Of a stretch of 64,000 nt of DNA, positions 8,261 through 16,136 are shown in pieces. A program made the position numbers and the translations under genes. The notes beneath the pieces were generated by a model. The model did not search any database. It saw only the letters and a program-made list of their open reading frames with translations, and was not told where the DNA came from. Within the stretch, counting starts at the first letter, position 1; the number at the start of each line of letters is the position of its first letter. Origin of the DNA: Deltaproteobacteria bacterium (lineage in GTDB: Bacteria; Myxococcota_A; Polyangia; DRWM01; JAAZOP01); NCBI GenBank assembly GCA_016218815.1, contig JACRCX010000103.1:1-64000 (forward strand), written 5' to 3'.

Positions 8261-9769
8261 TCACAGGCACCGCGTCCGCGAGGGGTCGCAGGTTCCCGAA
8301 CCCGCCGCGTCGCAGCATTCGAACTCGCATTGCGCGTTGTCGGTGCAGGCCGGCAGGCAGATCCACACGGCGCCTCCGCCGACCAGCCGGCACTCGTAGG
8401 CCTCGCGGCAGGACGGGGACGCCGGGCTGCACAGCTCCGCGCACCAGCCCGGCTCACCCGGCGGGGCGAGGCACATCGAGGTGCCCGGGCAGGCGTCGCC
8501 ACCCGGGCCGGCGATGCACTCCTCCGCGCAGTAGCCGTGCGGGAATCCGGAGAAGAGCTCGGCCATGCACGTGCCGCCCGTGCAACCACCGGTCACCGAG
8601 CACGGTCCGCCGAGCAGCGCGGGATCGAAGGGAGGCTGGCAGCGACCGAGGCCCCACGCGTCGCCGCCGAGGGCACCGCCCGCGGGGTCGCAGACGTTTC
8701 CGGGGACGGTGCAGCCGCCGCCGGCTTCGGTGCAGTCGGGGGCGCAGGCATCCACGGGGCCGTCGAGGTTCTCGCCCACGGCCCGGCAGGTGTAGCCGTC
8801 GCGCGGGCAGGCGCCCAGGTCGGCAGGGTCGCAGGCCGCCAGGCACTGCCCCTCGACGCCGCTGACGTCCGGGCCCGCGACGCCGTCGTCGTCGCAGTCG
8901 TCGCCGCGCGTCCGGTTCTCGTCGCTGCAACTCAGGACGCAGACGCCGCCGTTCGTGCAGTCGGCGTCGGTCAGGCAGCCCTGGGTGCAAAGGCCGCCCG
9001 GCCACCCGCTCATGCCCGTGGTCTCGGCCTCGGGATGGCAGCCCGAGCCGGACGCGCAATCGGCGAGGGTCACGCACGCGTCGCCGTTGGCCGCGCCGGT
9101 GGTCGAGCGGCAGACCGGCATCCCGTCCCCGGTGTCGCAGGTCTCCCCGGACGCGCAATCGTCGTCGTTGCGACAGGCCGGCAGGCAGACTCCGGCGAGC
9201 AGGCCGGGTCCGTCGGGGTCGAGGCAGTGGTAACCGGTCCGGCAATCGTCGAGCGCGAAGTCGCAGGTCGCGAAGCAGAGCGGCATTCCTCCGCCGGAGC
9301 CGACGCAGATTGCGTCCGGCGGCCCGCCGGGACACTCGGTGTCGTCCCGGCAGCCGATGGCGGAGCAGTATCCGTCGGCCCAGGCGGCGCCGAAGGACTC
9401 CCGCAGGCATTCCCCCGGCACGGAACCGTCCAGGCAATCCTCCGCCGTCGCGCAGGGGGCGCCGACCGGCGAGCCCGTGGGGCCTCCGTCTTCCGGAGCG
9501 TCCGCCTCCGTCTCCGCGTCGGCTTCCGCCTCCGTCGACGCATCGGCGTCGGCTTCCGCCTCGGCATCCGCTTCGGCGGACACGTCGGCGTCAGAGTCGG
9601 CTTCCGCCGTCACGTCGGGGCCGGTTTCGGTCTCGTCGGAATCCTCGAAGTCGGGGGCCGCATCGGTTTCGGCCGTCCCGTCGGCGTCGCCCGACAAGTT
9701 CGTGGTGGAGTCGCCGCACGCGGTCAGAGCGGCGGCTTCGAACGCGATGAGCATCCACGCTTGGCGCAT
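8261..9769 (-). CDS. Large Cys-rich surface lipoprotein
   Basis: 502 residues. The signal peptide ends in LTAC (canonical lipobox). Residues ~20-95 form an acidic linker of D/E/A/S/T repeats (DADAEAEADADA-like). The remainder holds about 10 Cys clusters of the form GxxCxxxxDCxxGxxCxxxxxxxxxxCxxxC. This is the disulfide-rich pattern common in Myxococcota surface proteins and loosely EGF/Dickkopf-like. No enzyme motif is visible. An exposed outer-membrane lipoprotein is inferred. It precedes the 8235 lipoprotein by 25 bp in the same direction. Confidence 0.7.
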   Translation of the reverse strand: MRQAWMLIAFEAAALTACGDSTTNLSGDADGTAETDAAPDFEDSDETETGPDVTAEADSDADVSAEADAEAEADADASTEAEADAETEADAPEDGGPTGSPVGAPCATAEDCLDGSVPGECLRESFGAAWADGYCSAIGCRDDTECPGGPPDAICVGSGGGMPLCFATCDFALDDCRTGYHCLDPDGPGLLAGVCLPACRNDDDCASGETCDTGDGMPVCRSTTGAANGDACVTLADCASGSGCHPEAETTGMSGWPGGLCTQGCLTDADCTNGGVCVLSCSDENRTRGDDCDDDGVAGPDVSGVEGQCLAACDPADLGACPRDGYTCRAVGENLDGPVDACAPDCTEAGGGCTVPGNVCDPAGGALGGDAWGLGRCQPPFDPALLGGPCSVTGGCTGGTCMAELFSGFPHGYCAEECIAGPGGDACPGTSMCLAPPGEPGWCAELCSPASPSCREAYECRLVGGGAVWICLPACTDNAQCEFECCDAAGSGTCDPSRTRCL

Positions 9770-9862
9770 GATGGTCGGTCCCTCCCGGCGCGCAGCCCGT
9801 TCCGAGCGCCCTGTTCGGAAGGTGAGTCTAGAGCGAACGTGCGAGGCTGTGCAACCGGGAGG

Positions 9863-9908
9863 GAAGTTGTTGGTTGTTGGTTGGTTGAACGGGACAAGTT
9901 GTTGGTCC
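9863..9908. repeat. Short tandem repeat, GTTGTTGGTTGTTGG family (copy 2)
   Basis: GAAGTTGTTGGTTGTTGG followed by AAGTTGTTGGTCCGG lies in the 189-bp divergent gap between the lipoproteins at 9769 and 9959. It is closely similar to 3471-3506, including the terminal GGTCCGG. Confidence 0.75.
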
Positions 9909-9958
9909 GGAGGTGCGAGGGTTTGACCGAGGCGGAGTCGGACGGTACGGTGGCGAGG

Positions 9959-11251
9959 ATGCGTTGGCGGGCGAAATGGGGCGGCGTCGTCGGGGCCATC
10001 GTGTGGCTCGCAACGGCGCCGGGGTGCGAAGGCGCCGGGGGGAGAGGGACGGATGCCGGTGAAGGGGGGGGGGAGGAAGGGGACTCCGCCGGCGAGGACG
10101 AGGCGACGGGGGAGGGGGATGCGGAGGATGGCGAGGCGGAGGTGGAGGCGAGCCCGACACCGTGCGAGCGGGTGACGGAGGCGACGGTCGAGACGGTGGC
10201 GCTGCTTGCGGCGGGGCGCTACGCGCCCGCGGCGGCGATCCTCGAGGGCGGCGGGGCGCTGATCGCCGGAGGGTACGAGTTCGAGCGGGGGGCGCAGCGG
10301 TCGGCCGAGGTCTTCGACGGGGCGACGGGCACGCTGCTCGCGACGGGCAACCTGCGGCAGGCGCGCAACTTTCCGGCCACGGCCGTCACGCGGGGCGGCG
10401 AGGTGTTGGTTTTCGGCGGATTTCATCCGAGCTTCGGTTCGGACAACAAGGTCGAGATCTACGACCCGGCGGCGGGCTCGTTCCGGTTTGGGGGCAACGC
10501 GATGGGAGTGGGGCGGGAGGCGCACACGGCGACGCTCCTGCCGGACGGGCGGGTGCTCGTCGCCGGCGGCCTCCAGGCGATCGGCTTCGAATTCCATTCC
10601 TCGGCCGAGATCTACGACCCTGCGGCCGAGTCGTTCGTCGCGACCGCGGCGCCGATGAACGCGCCGCGGGCGTTTCACGCGGCGGCGCTGCTCGCGTCCG
10701 GCGAGGCCGTACTCGTCGTCGGGGGGGATTCGGGGAGCGGCGAGCTGGCCACGGCCGAGCGGTACGTCCTGGCGGACGGGAGTTTCTGGAACGTCCCCGT
10801 TGCCCTGGCCCACGCGGCCAAGGCGCCGGCGGTGGCCGGGCTTCCGGACGGCACCGTGCTGGTGGCGGGCGGAGCGAACGCCACGGACGGGACGTTGGCG
10901 GACGCGACGGTGTACGACGAGGCCGGCGATCGGTTCGAGCCGGTGGCGCCGATGGCGGTGCGGCGGATGGCGCACACGTTGACGGCGCTGGCCGATGGGC
11001 GCGTGCTGGCCGCCGGCGGCTGGAGCGACACGGAGGTTCCATCCGCGTCGACCGGGGCGCTGGAGGTCTTCGACCCGGAATCGGCATCGTGGACGACCTT
11101 GCCGGTGCGGCTGGAGCGTCCGCGGCACGACCACGTGGCCTTGCTGCTCCCGGACTGCCGGGTGCTGGTGGCGGGCGGCCAGAGCGTCGTGTCGGGGGGT
11201 GTTCCGGTCGCGCCGCTGGAGTTGGAGATCGTCACGGTGCCTGCGAGGTGA
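9959..11251 (+). CDS. Kelch/beta-propeller lipoprotein
   Basis: 430 residues. The signal peptide ends in TAPGC, a good lipobox. Residues ~25-60 are a Gly/Glu/Asp/Ala linker. The rest consists of about six to seven kelch-type blades of ~48 residues, each with the pattern hhDGRVLVAGG....sAEhYDPA..sF....M...R..HTATLL. A propeller of this kind usually mediates binding; no catalytic motif is seen. The ATG at 9959 is preceded by GGCGAGG, and the frame remains open far upstream but without homologous content. Extracellular location is inferred from the signal. Confidence 0.8.
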   Translation: MRWRAKWGGVVGAIVWLATAPGCEGAGGRGTDAGEGGGEEGDSAGEDEATGEGDAEDGEAEVEASPTPCERVTEATVETVALLAAGRYAPAAAILEGGGALIAGGYEFERGAQRSAEVFDGATGTLLATGNLRQARNFPATAVTRGGEVLVFGGFHPSFGSDNKVEIYDPAAGSFRFGGNAMGVGREAHTATLLPDGRVLVAGGLQAIGFEFHSSAEIYDPAAESFVATAAPMNAPRAFHAAALLASGEAVLVVGGDSGSGELATAERYVLADGSFWNVPVALAHAAKAPAVAGLPDGTVLVAGGANATDGTLADATVYDEAGDRFEPVAPMAVRRMAHTLTALADGRVLAAGGWSDTEVPSASTGALEVFDPESASWTTLPVRLERPRHDHVALLLPDCRVLVAGGQSVVSGGVPVAPLELEIVTVPAR

Positions 11252-11346
11252 TCGGCGGCGATCCGGCGGTTTCCAATTGATTCTCCCGGTTCGGCGTGGC
11301 ATGGTTGCTCGCCCTGCGCGACGGGGGACGGGGTGGAAGGTCAACG

Positions 11347-11868
11347 ATGCGGCTCTATGCCGGCAAGATTCCAGTCATTTCCAAAGAAATCGTGGCCGGT
11401 CTCGTGCGCGACGCCGACATCGAGGTGGCGAGCAAGGACGGCCAGGACGAGCTCGAGCTGGACGTGCAGGCGGTGCTCAAGGAGTACCTGCGCATCGAGC
11501 GCGAGCTGGTCGACCAGGCGAAGGACTACCTGCAGGAGCACGGCCTGCCGTACTCCGATTTCGGCAAGGCGATGAAGGCGGTGAGCGAGGGGCGCGAGTT
11601 CGGACGTGGCGAGGACGCGATTTCCTACATCACGGCCCAGGTCATCGGCTGCTTCATGTGCTCGGCGCACGTCGAGGAGATCTTCTCCGACGACGCGACG
11701 TTGAACCGCAAGATGCGCGCGGTGCTGCGCAAGCACATGTCCGAGGGGCAGGACGTGGAGCGCGAGGTGCGGGCGCGGATGAAGAACATCGAGGAGGGCT
11801 CCCGCGAGTGGGAGGTCGAGTTCTCGCGCCTGCGCGACGAAATCGCCAAGAAGAAGGGTCTGGAGTAG
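11347..11868 (+). CDS. DUF507 family protein
   Basis: 173 residues, soluble and strongly charged, starting MRLYAGKIPVISKEIV with GGAAGG before the ATG. The motif set (the N-terminal RLYxxKIP, the central REFGRGEDAISYITAQVIGC and a long helical C-terminus rich in Glu/Arg/Lys) identifies the DUF507 family of delta-proteobacteria and Myxococcota. Its role is unknown. The stop codon TAG is followed directly by GGGCGCC, the same TAGGGGCGCC that terminates four other genes here. Confidence 0.82.
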   Translation: MRLYAGKIPVISKEIVAGLVRDADIEVASKDGQDELELDVQAVLKEYLRIERELVDQAKDYLQEHGLPYSDFGKAMKAVSEGREFGRGEDAISYITAQVIGCFMCSAHVEEIFSDDATLNRKMRAVLRKHMSEGQDVEREVRARMKNIEEGSREWEVEFSRLRDEIAKKKGLE

Positions 11869-11902
11869 GGGCGCCGTACACGCCTGGCGAGGGAGGCAGC
11901 GC

Positions 11903-13447
11903 GTGGACGAGCCCGAGAAGCCTCTGGACGAGCCCGCGGCGCCGCCGGCGCCGCCGGCGCTGCCGCCGACGGCCGCTCCCTCCCGATCGTTGGTCGAGGC
12001 CCGGCGCCTGTGGGAGTGGTTCCGTGCGCCGCTGGCGATCTTCCTCATTTCCTTCATCGGGTTCTCCCTGTTCGCGTGGAACCGGTTCGGCCACCAGTCG
12101 ACCGATCCGCATTTCGTGCTCCTGGCCAACGCGTTCCTGAAGGGCACGACCGAGATCCGGAAGGAGGACGTTCCTCCCGGCGTCTCGTCGCCCGTCGCGG
12201 TCGGCAAGGACCGGCACGACAACGACTGGGCGAGCTGGGAGGAGCTGCCGACCAAGGACCTCGGCCTGCTCAAGGGGAACTACGTCGAGGGCTCGGAGTA
12301 CGAGGAGCCGAACCGTTTTGAGACGCTGGACGGGCGGCTGTACTCGATTCCCCACGACCGGGTCGACATGACCCGTTCCAAGGAGCGGCGGCGACACTAC
12401 TACGTCTCGTTCCCGCCGGCGCCCGCGGTGCTGATGATGCCGCTGGCGTTGATCCAGGGGTACCACGTCAACGACGTCCTGTTCACGCTGTGGTTCGCGG
12501 CTTTCAACGTGGCGCTGGGCTACGTGCTGTTGCGGCGGCTGCGGCGGCTGGGGCTGACGGAGCGGCGGGACTGGGAGAACGTGTTGCTGTCGTTCGCGCT
12601 CGGGTTCGCCACGGTGAACCTGTGGTGCTCGGTGCTGGGCCAGGTCTGGTTCACGGCGCTGGTGGTGGGCCTGACGGCGATGCTGCTGTTCATCCTGGGC
12701 TGCACGGACCTGCGGCGACCGTGGCTGGCGGGGCTGGCGCTGGCGTTGTGCATCGGCATCCGCCCGCAGCTCGGGGTGGCCGGGCTGCTGTTCGCGGGGC
12801 TGTTGTTCTTCCCGCAGGGGAAGCTGCGGCGCGAGGGGTGGGGCGGAGCGTTGCGGGACCTCGGGTTGTTCGCGGCGCCGGTGGTCGTCGTGGCGCTGCT
12901 CTTGTTCTGGTACAACTGGGTACGATTCGGGAACCCGTTCGTCTTCGGGCACGAGTTCCTGCAGGCGGGGAAGCTCGATCGCATCGTGCAGTGGGGTCTG
13001 TTCAACTACCACTTCCTGCCGCTCAACCTGACGGCGGCGTTGACGGTGCTGCCGAAGCTCTCGCGGAACTATCCGTACATCACGTTCTCGCTGCACGGCA
13101 TGTCGATCTTCTTATCGATGCCGTTCCTGATCTACCTGGCGGCGCCGCGGTACCCGGAGGGGGACCGCCCGTCCTACCTGTGGCACCGGGCGTTGTGGGC
13201 GGCGGCGCTGGCGGTGGCGATTCCGGGGTTCTTCTATCAGAACACGGGCTGGGAGCAGTACGGCTTCCGGTTCGCGATGGACTGGATTGCCTTCCTGTTC
13301 GTGCTGCTGGCGATGTCGCGGCGGAAGCTCACCTGGTTCTTCGTGACGCTGGTGGTGCTGGGCTTCCTGGTCAACGCCTGGGGCGCGATCTCGTTCAAGC
13401 GCGGCCCGCCGTTCGACATGTTCTACGACACGTGGCTCACGCCGTAG
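11903..13447 (+). CDS. Multi-pass membrane protein, GT-C glycosyltransferase-like
   Basis: 514 residues from a GTG with GGGAGG upstream. After a Pro/Ala-rich cytoplasmic leader (~35 residues) there are about 10-11 hydrophobic segments. A long first periplasmic loop (residues ~60-170) contains an Asp just after TM1 (HQSTDPH) and an HYYVSFPPAPAVLMMPL entry into TM2. That architecture fits GT-C transferases of the PMT/ArnT type, which use polyprenyl-phosphate sugars. No family-specific signature beyond this is visible. It follows DUF507 by 34 bp in the same direction. Confidence 0.6.
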   Translation: MDEPEKPLDEPAAPPAPPALPPTAAPSRSLVEARRLWEWFRAPLAIFLISFIGFSLFAWNRFGHQSTDPHFVLLANAFLKGTTEIRKEDVPPGVSSPVAVGKDRHDNDWASWEELPTKDLGLLKGNYVEGSEYEEPNRFETLDGRLYSIPHDRVDMTRSKERRRHYYVSFPPAPAVLMMPLALIQGYHVNDVLFTLWFAAFNVALGYVLLRRLRRLGLTERRDWENVLLSFALGFATVNLWCSVLGQVWFTALVVGLTAMLLFILGCTDLRRPWLAGLALALCIGIRPQLGVAGLLFAGLLFFPQGKLRREGWGGALRDLGLFAAPVVVVALLLFWYNWVRFGNPFVFGHEFLQAGKLDRIVQWGLFNYHFLPLNLTAALTVLPKLSRNYPYITFSLHGMSIFLSMPFLIYLAAPRYPEGDRPSYLWHRALWAAALAVAIPGFFYQNTGWEQYGFRFAMDWIAFLFVLLAMSRRKLTWFFVTLVVLGFLVNAWGAISFKRGPPFDMFYDTWLTP

Positions 13448-13529
13448 GCTCGGCGATTTCCTTGACTTGTCGTCTTCCGCCCCGAAGACTGATCGTCGTC
13501 CGCCCTGCGGGGCGGGGAGGAGGAGCCGG

Positions 13530-16031
13530 ATGACACGCTGGACCCTGGCCGTACCGGTCGCGCTGCTGCTCGCCGCCGCCCTGACGAACTGCTCCGATCG
13601 GACGCACATCGAGCTGGAGCCGGGCGGGATCGGGGATCCGTGCGAGACGAACGATGACTGCCGTTCGGACATCGTCTGCCGCACGAACGGGACGTGCGGT
13701 CCCGGCGGCGGGGCGGCCGAGGGCGACGCGTGCACGTACACCGACAACTGCGACGACGGGCTGGCGTGCCTCTGGGAGCGCGACGAGGAGGGCGTGGCGC
13801 ATTCGACCTGCCGGGCGGCGGGAACGGCCACGGACGGGGAGTTCTGCGCCGAGACCGCGCAGTGCGAGCGTGGGCTGGTCTGCGTCCCGGACGGCTACGG
13901 CGGCCGATGCCGGCCGGCGTCGTCGAGCGGCGACCTGGGCGACACCTGCGAGTCGATCGAGGACTGCGTCGCCGGCCTGGTCTGCGGCCGGCGCAGCCTC
14001 TGCGTACGCTCGACGTCGGACGACGGCGGCCCGGGCTACGTCCTGTGGCCGGGGGTCGACTGTGCGCAGCGCGAGGAGGGCGTGCCGACGCGCTTCTACT
14101 TCGAGATCCCCCGGGGTGCGCTGGAGGCCGGTCACGACTTCTTCCGGCTGCCCTGGCCCAACGACATCCGCAAGACCGAGGCGGGGAAGCTCGACCTCTC
14201 CGGCTTCCCGCACCCGGCGATGCCGGGCGTGAGCGTCGACGTGCTGGATCGCTTCCTGCGCGCGGCCGAGCAGGACCTCTCCGGCTTCGCGACCAACGGG
14301 GCCGTCTTCTTCCGTTCCTCCAACGGCATCGACTGGGGAACTCTCGACGGCGGCGGCGAGAGCCCCACGATCTACTTCGTCGACCTGACGCCGCCCGCGG
14401 AGCCGACCGAGCGGCACGGGCGGATCGGTTTCGGCTGGGCGGCCTCGACCGGCGGCGGCCGCTACATCTGCCAGGACTGGCTCGGCGTGCGGCCCCCGCG
14501 CGGGGGCCCGCTGCTGCCCGGCCGGACCTACGCCGTGGTGATCACGGCCGGGGTGCACGACGCCGACGGGGCGACGATGGCGAGGGATCCGGACTTCGAG
14601 CAGATGCTGCGGCCGACGCGGCCGGCGGGCGACGACGCGGTCGCCGGCGCGTGGGACGCCTACGCGCCGTTCCGCGCGTACCTCGACCACGACGGTGTCG
14701 ATGGCGGCACGATCCTGGTCGCCACGGTCTTCACCACGCAGGACTTCCCGGAGACGTTGCGCGGCGCGAAGCAGGTCGTCGATGCCTTGCCGGCGCCCGA
14801 GACGACCGGCGTCATCCTCTGCAACGACGCGGCCCACTCGGTCTGCGACGACGGGCTGACGGGCGAGGACCACATCCGCGGGTGCTTCGGCGAGGATCCG
14901 GCGTTCTACGAGATCCAGGGGAGGTTCCGCAGCCCGAACTTCCAGGAGGGGAGCCGGCCGTACCTCTCCCCCGAGGACGGCGGCGGGTTCACGTTCGACG
15001 CCGCCGGCGTGCCGGAGCAGCACGGCGAGAACGACGTCTGCTTCTCGCTGACGGTCCCCAAGGGCGCGACGATGCCGGCCGATGGTTTTCCGGTCGTGGT
15101 CTACCTCCACGGCACGGGCGGATCCTATCGCTCGTTCATCAGCAACGGCGTCGCCGGCGAGCTGACCGCCGTCACGCTCGACGACGCGACGACGCAGAAC
15201 TTCGCCGTGCTCTCGTTCGACGCGCCGCAGCACGGCGCGCGCCGCGGCGGGTCGTCCGAGGATCCGGAGATCCTGTTCTTCAACTTCGTCAACCCCGGCG
15301 CCGCGTACGGGAACGTGCTGCAGGGCGCGATCGACGGCTGGCAGGCGGCGCGCATGCTCCTGGCGACGAACTGGGACGCCGCGGCGTCGCCGACCGGCTC
15401 CGAGGTGCGGTTCGACCCGGCGCGGATGTACTGGTACGGGCATTCGCAGGGTGCGACGCACGGCGTGCTGTCGGTGGCCTACGATCCGTCGTTCGCCGCC
15501 GCCGTGATGTCGGGCGCCGGCGGCTCGTTGATCGAGTCGCTGCTGGCCAAGACGTCCCCCTACAACATCGCCGCCGCCCTGCGCATGGCGCTCGCCGACC
15601 CCAACGTCAGCGCCCTGCACCCGGCGCTGACGATCTTCCAGATGTACCTCGAGGTCGCCGATCCGGTGAACTACGGCAAGTACGTCGTCTGGCTGCCGTT
15701 CACCGGCAACCCCGGGCGCCACGTGCTGATGACCTACGGCCTGGGCGACACGTACACCCCGAAGGAGACCCTGGCCGCCATGGCCACCTCGTTCAGCCTG
15801 TCCATCGCGGAGCCGCTGATCGAGGACATCGGCCTCTCCACGGTCACCCTCCCGGCATCGGCGAACCGCTGGGTCGAGTCCGGCGCGGTCACGGCGGTCC
15901 TCACCCAGCACAACCCGCCGGCCGGGGAGGACGGGCACTTCGTCTCGACGAGCGACGAGACCGCGAAGCGGCGCATCGAGCAGTTCCTGGGCACGGCGGC
16001 GCGGGACGGGACGCCGACGGTGGTGCCGTAG
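13530..16031 (+). CDS. Secreted alpha/beta-hydrolase (lipase/esterase-like) with Cys-rich N-terminal domain
   Basis: 833 residues. The signal peptide ends at LTNCSD, so it is a probable lipoprotein. Residues ~35-165 carry three or four short Cys modules (CETNDDCRSDIVCRTNGTC, CTYTDNCDDGLAC and similar). The remainder resembles large bacterial virulence-factor-type lipases. It has the oxyanion-hole strand VVYLHGTGG, the nucleophile elbow GHSQGA and a late His (EDGHF) that could complete a Ser-Asp-His triad. The substrate is unknown; surface lipid or ester hydrolysis is inferred. GGGGAGGAGGAG precedes the ATG. A TTGACT box at 13462 with GACTGA about 20 bp downstream could be the promoter. Confidence 0.75.
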   Translation: MTRWTLAVPVALLLAAALTNCSDRTHIELEPGGIGDPCETNDDCRSDIVCRTNGTCGPGGGAAEGDACTYTDNCDDGLACLWERDEEGVAHSTCRAAGTATDGEFCAETAQCERGLVCVPDGYGGRCRPASSSGDLGDTCESIEDCVAGLVCGRRSLCVRSTSDDGGPGYVLWPGVDCAQREEGVPTRFYFEIPRGALEAGHDFFRLPWPNDIRKTEAGKLDLSGFPHPAMPGVSVDVLDRFLRAAEQDLSGFATNGAVFFRSSNGIDWGTLDGGGESPTIYFVDLTPPAEPTERHGRIGFGWAASTGGGRYICQDWLGVRPPRGGPLLPGRTYAVVITAGVHDADGATMARDPDFEQMLRPTRPAGDDAVAGAWDAYAPFRAYLDHDGVDGGTILVATVFTTQDFPETLRGAKQVVDALPAPETTGVILCNDAAHSVCDDGLTGEDHIRGCFGEDPAFYEIQGRFRSPNFQEGSRPYLSPEDGGGFTFDAAGVPEQHGENDVCFSLTVPKGATMPADGFPVVVYLHGTGGSYRSFISNGVAGELTAVTLDDATTQNFAVLSFDAPQHGARRGGSSEDPEILFFNFVNPGAAYGNVLQGAIDGWQAARMLLATNWDAAASPTGSEVRFDPARMYWYGHSQGATHGVLSVAYDPSFAAAVMSGAGGSLIESLLAKTSPYNIAAALRMALADPNVSALHPALTIFQMYLEVADPVNYGKYVVWLPFTGNPGRHVLMTYGLGDTYTPKETLAAMATSFSLSIAEPLIEDIGLSTVTLPASANRWVESGAVTAVLTQHNPPAGEDGHFVSTSDETAKRRIEQFLGTAARDGTPTVVP

Positions 16032-16032
16032 C

Positions 16033-16072
16033 GGGGGAGTCGGGAGTCGACAGTCGAGAGTCGACAGTCGTG
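16033..16072. repeat. Short tandem repeat, GAGTCGACAGTCG family (copy 1)
   Basis: Units GAGTCGGGAGTCGACAGTCG and GAGAGTCGACAGTCGTGAGG begin just after the stop of the hydrolase gene. An inverted relative with units GACTCAC lies at 16208-16246. Confidence 0.7.
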
Positions 16073-16136
16073 AGGGCCGGGCCCGGGAGGGCGAACTGGG
16101 ACGGCTGGGCAGGACACGATAGGCTGACCACATCCG

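Noticed and set aside
8261..11344. A 1027-codon minus-strand frame spanning 8261-11344 as one gene
   Set aside because: Only the part up to 9769 carries a signal peptide and Cys modules. The upstream part overlaps the kelch gene on the other strand and is Arg/Pro-rich shadow sequence.
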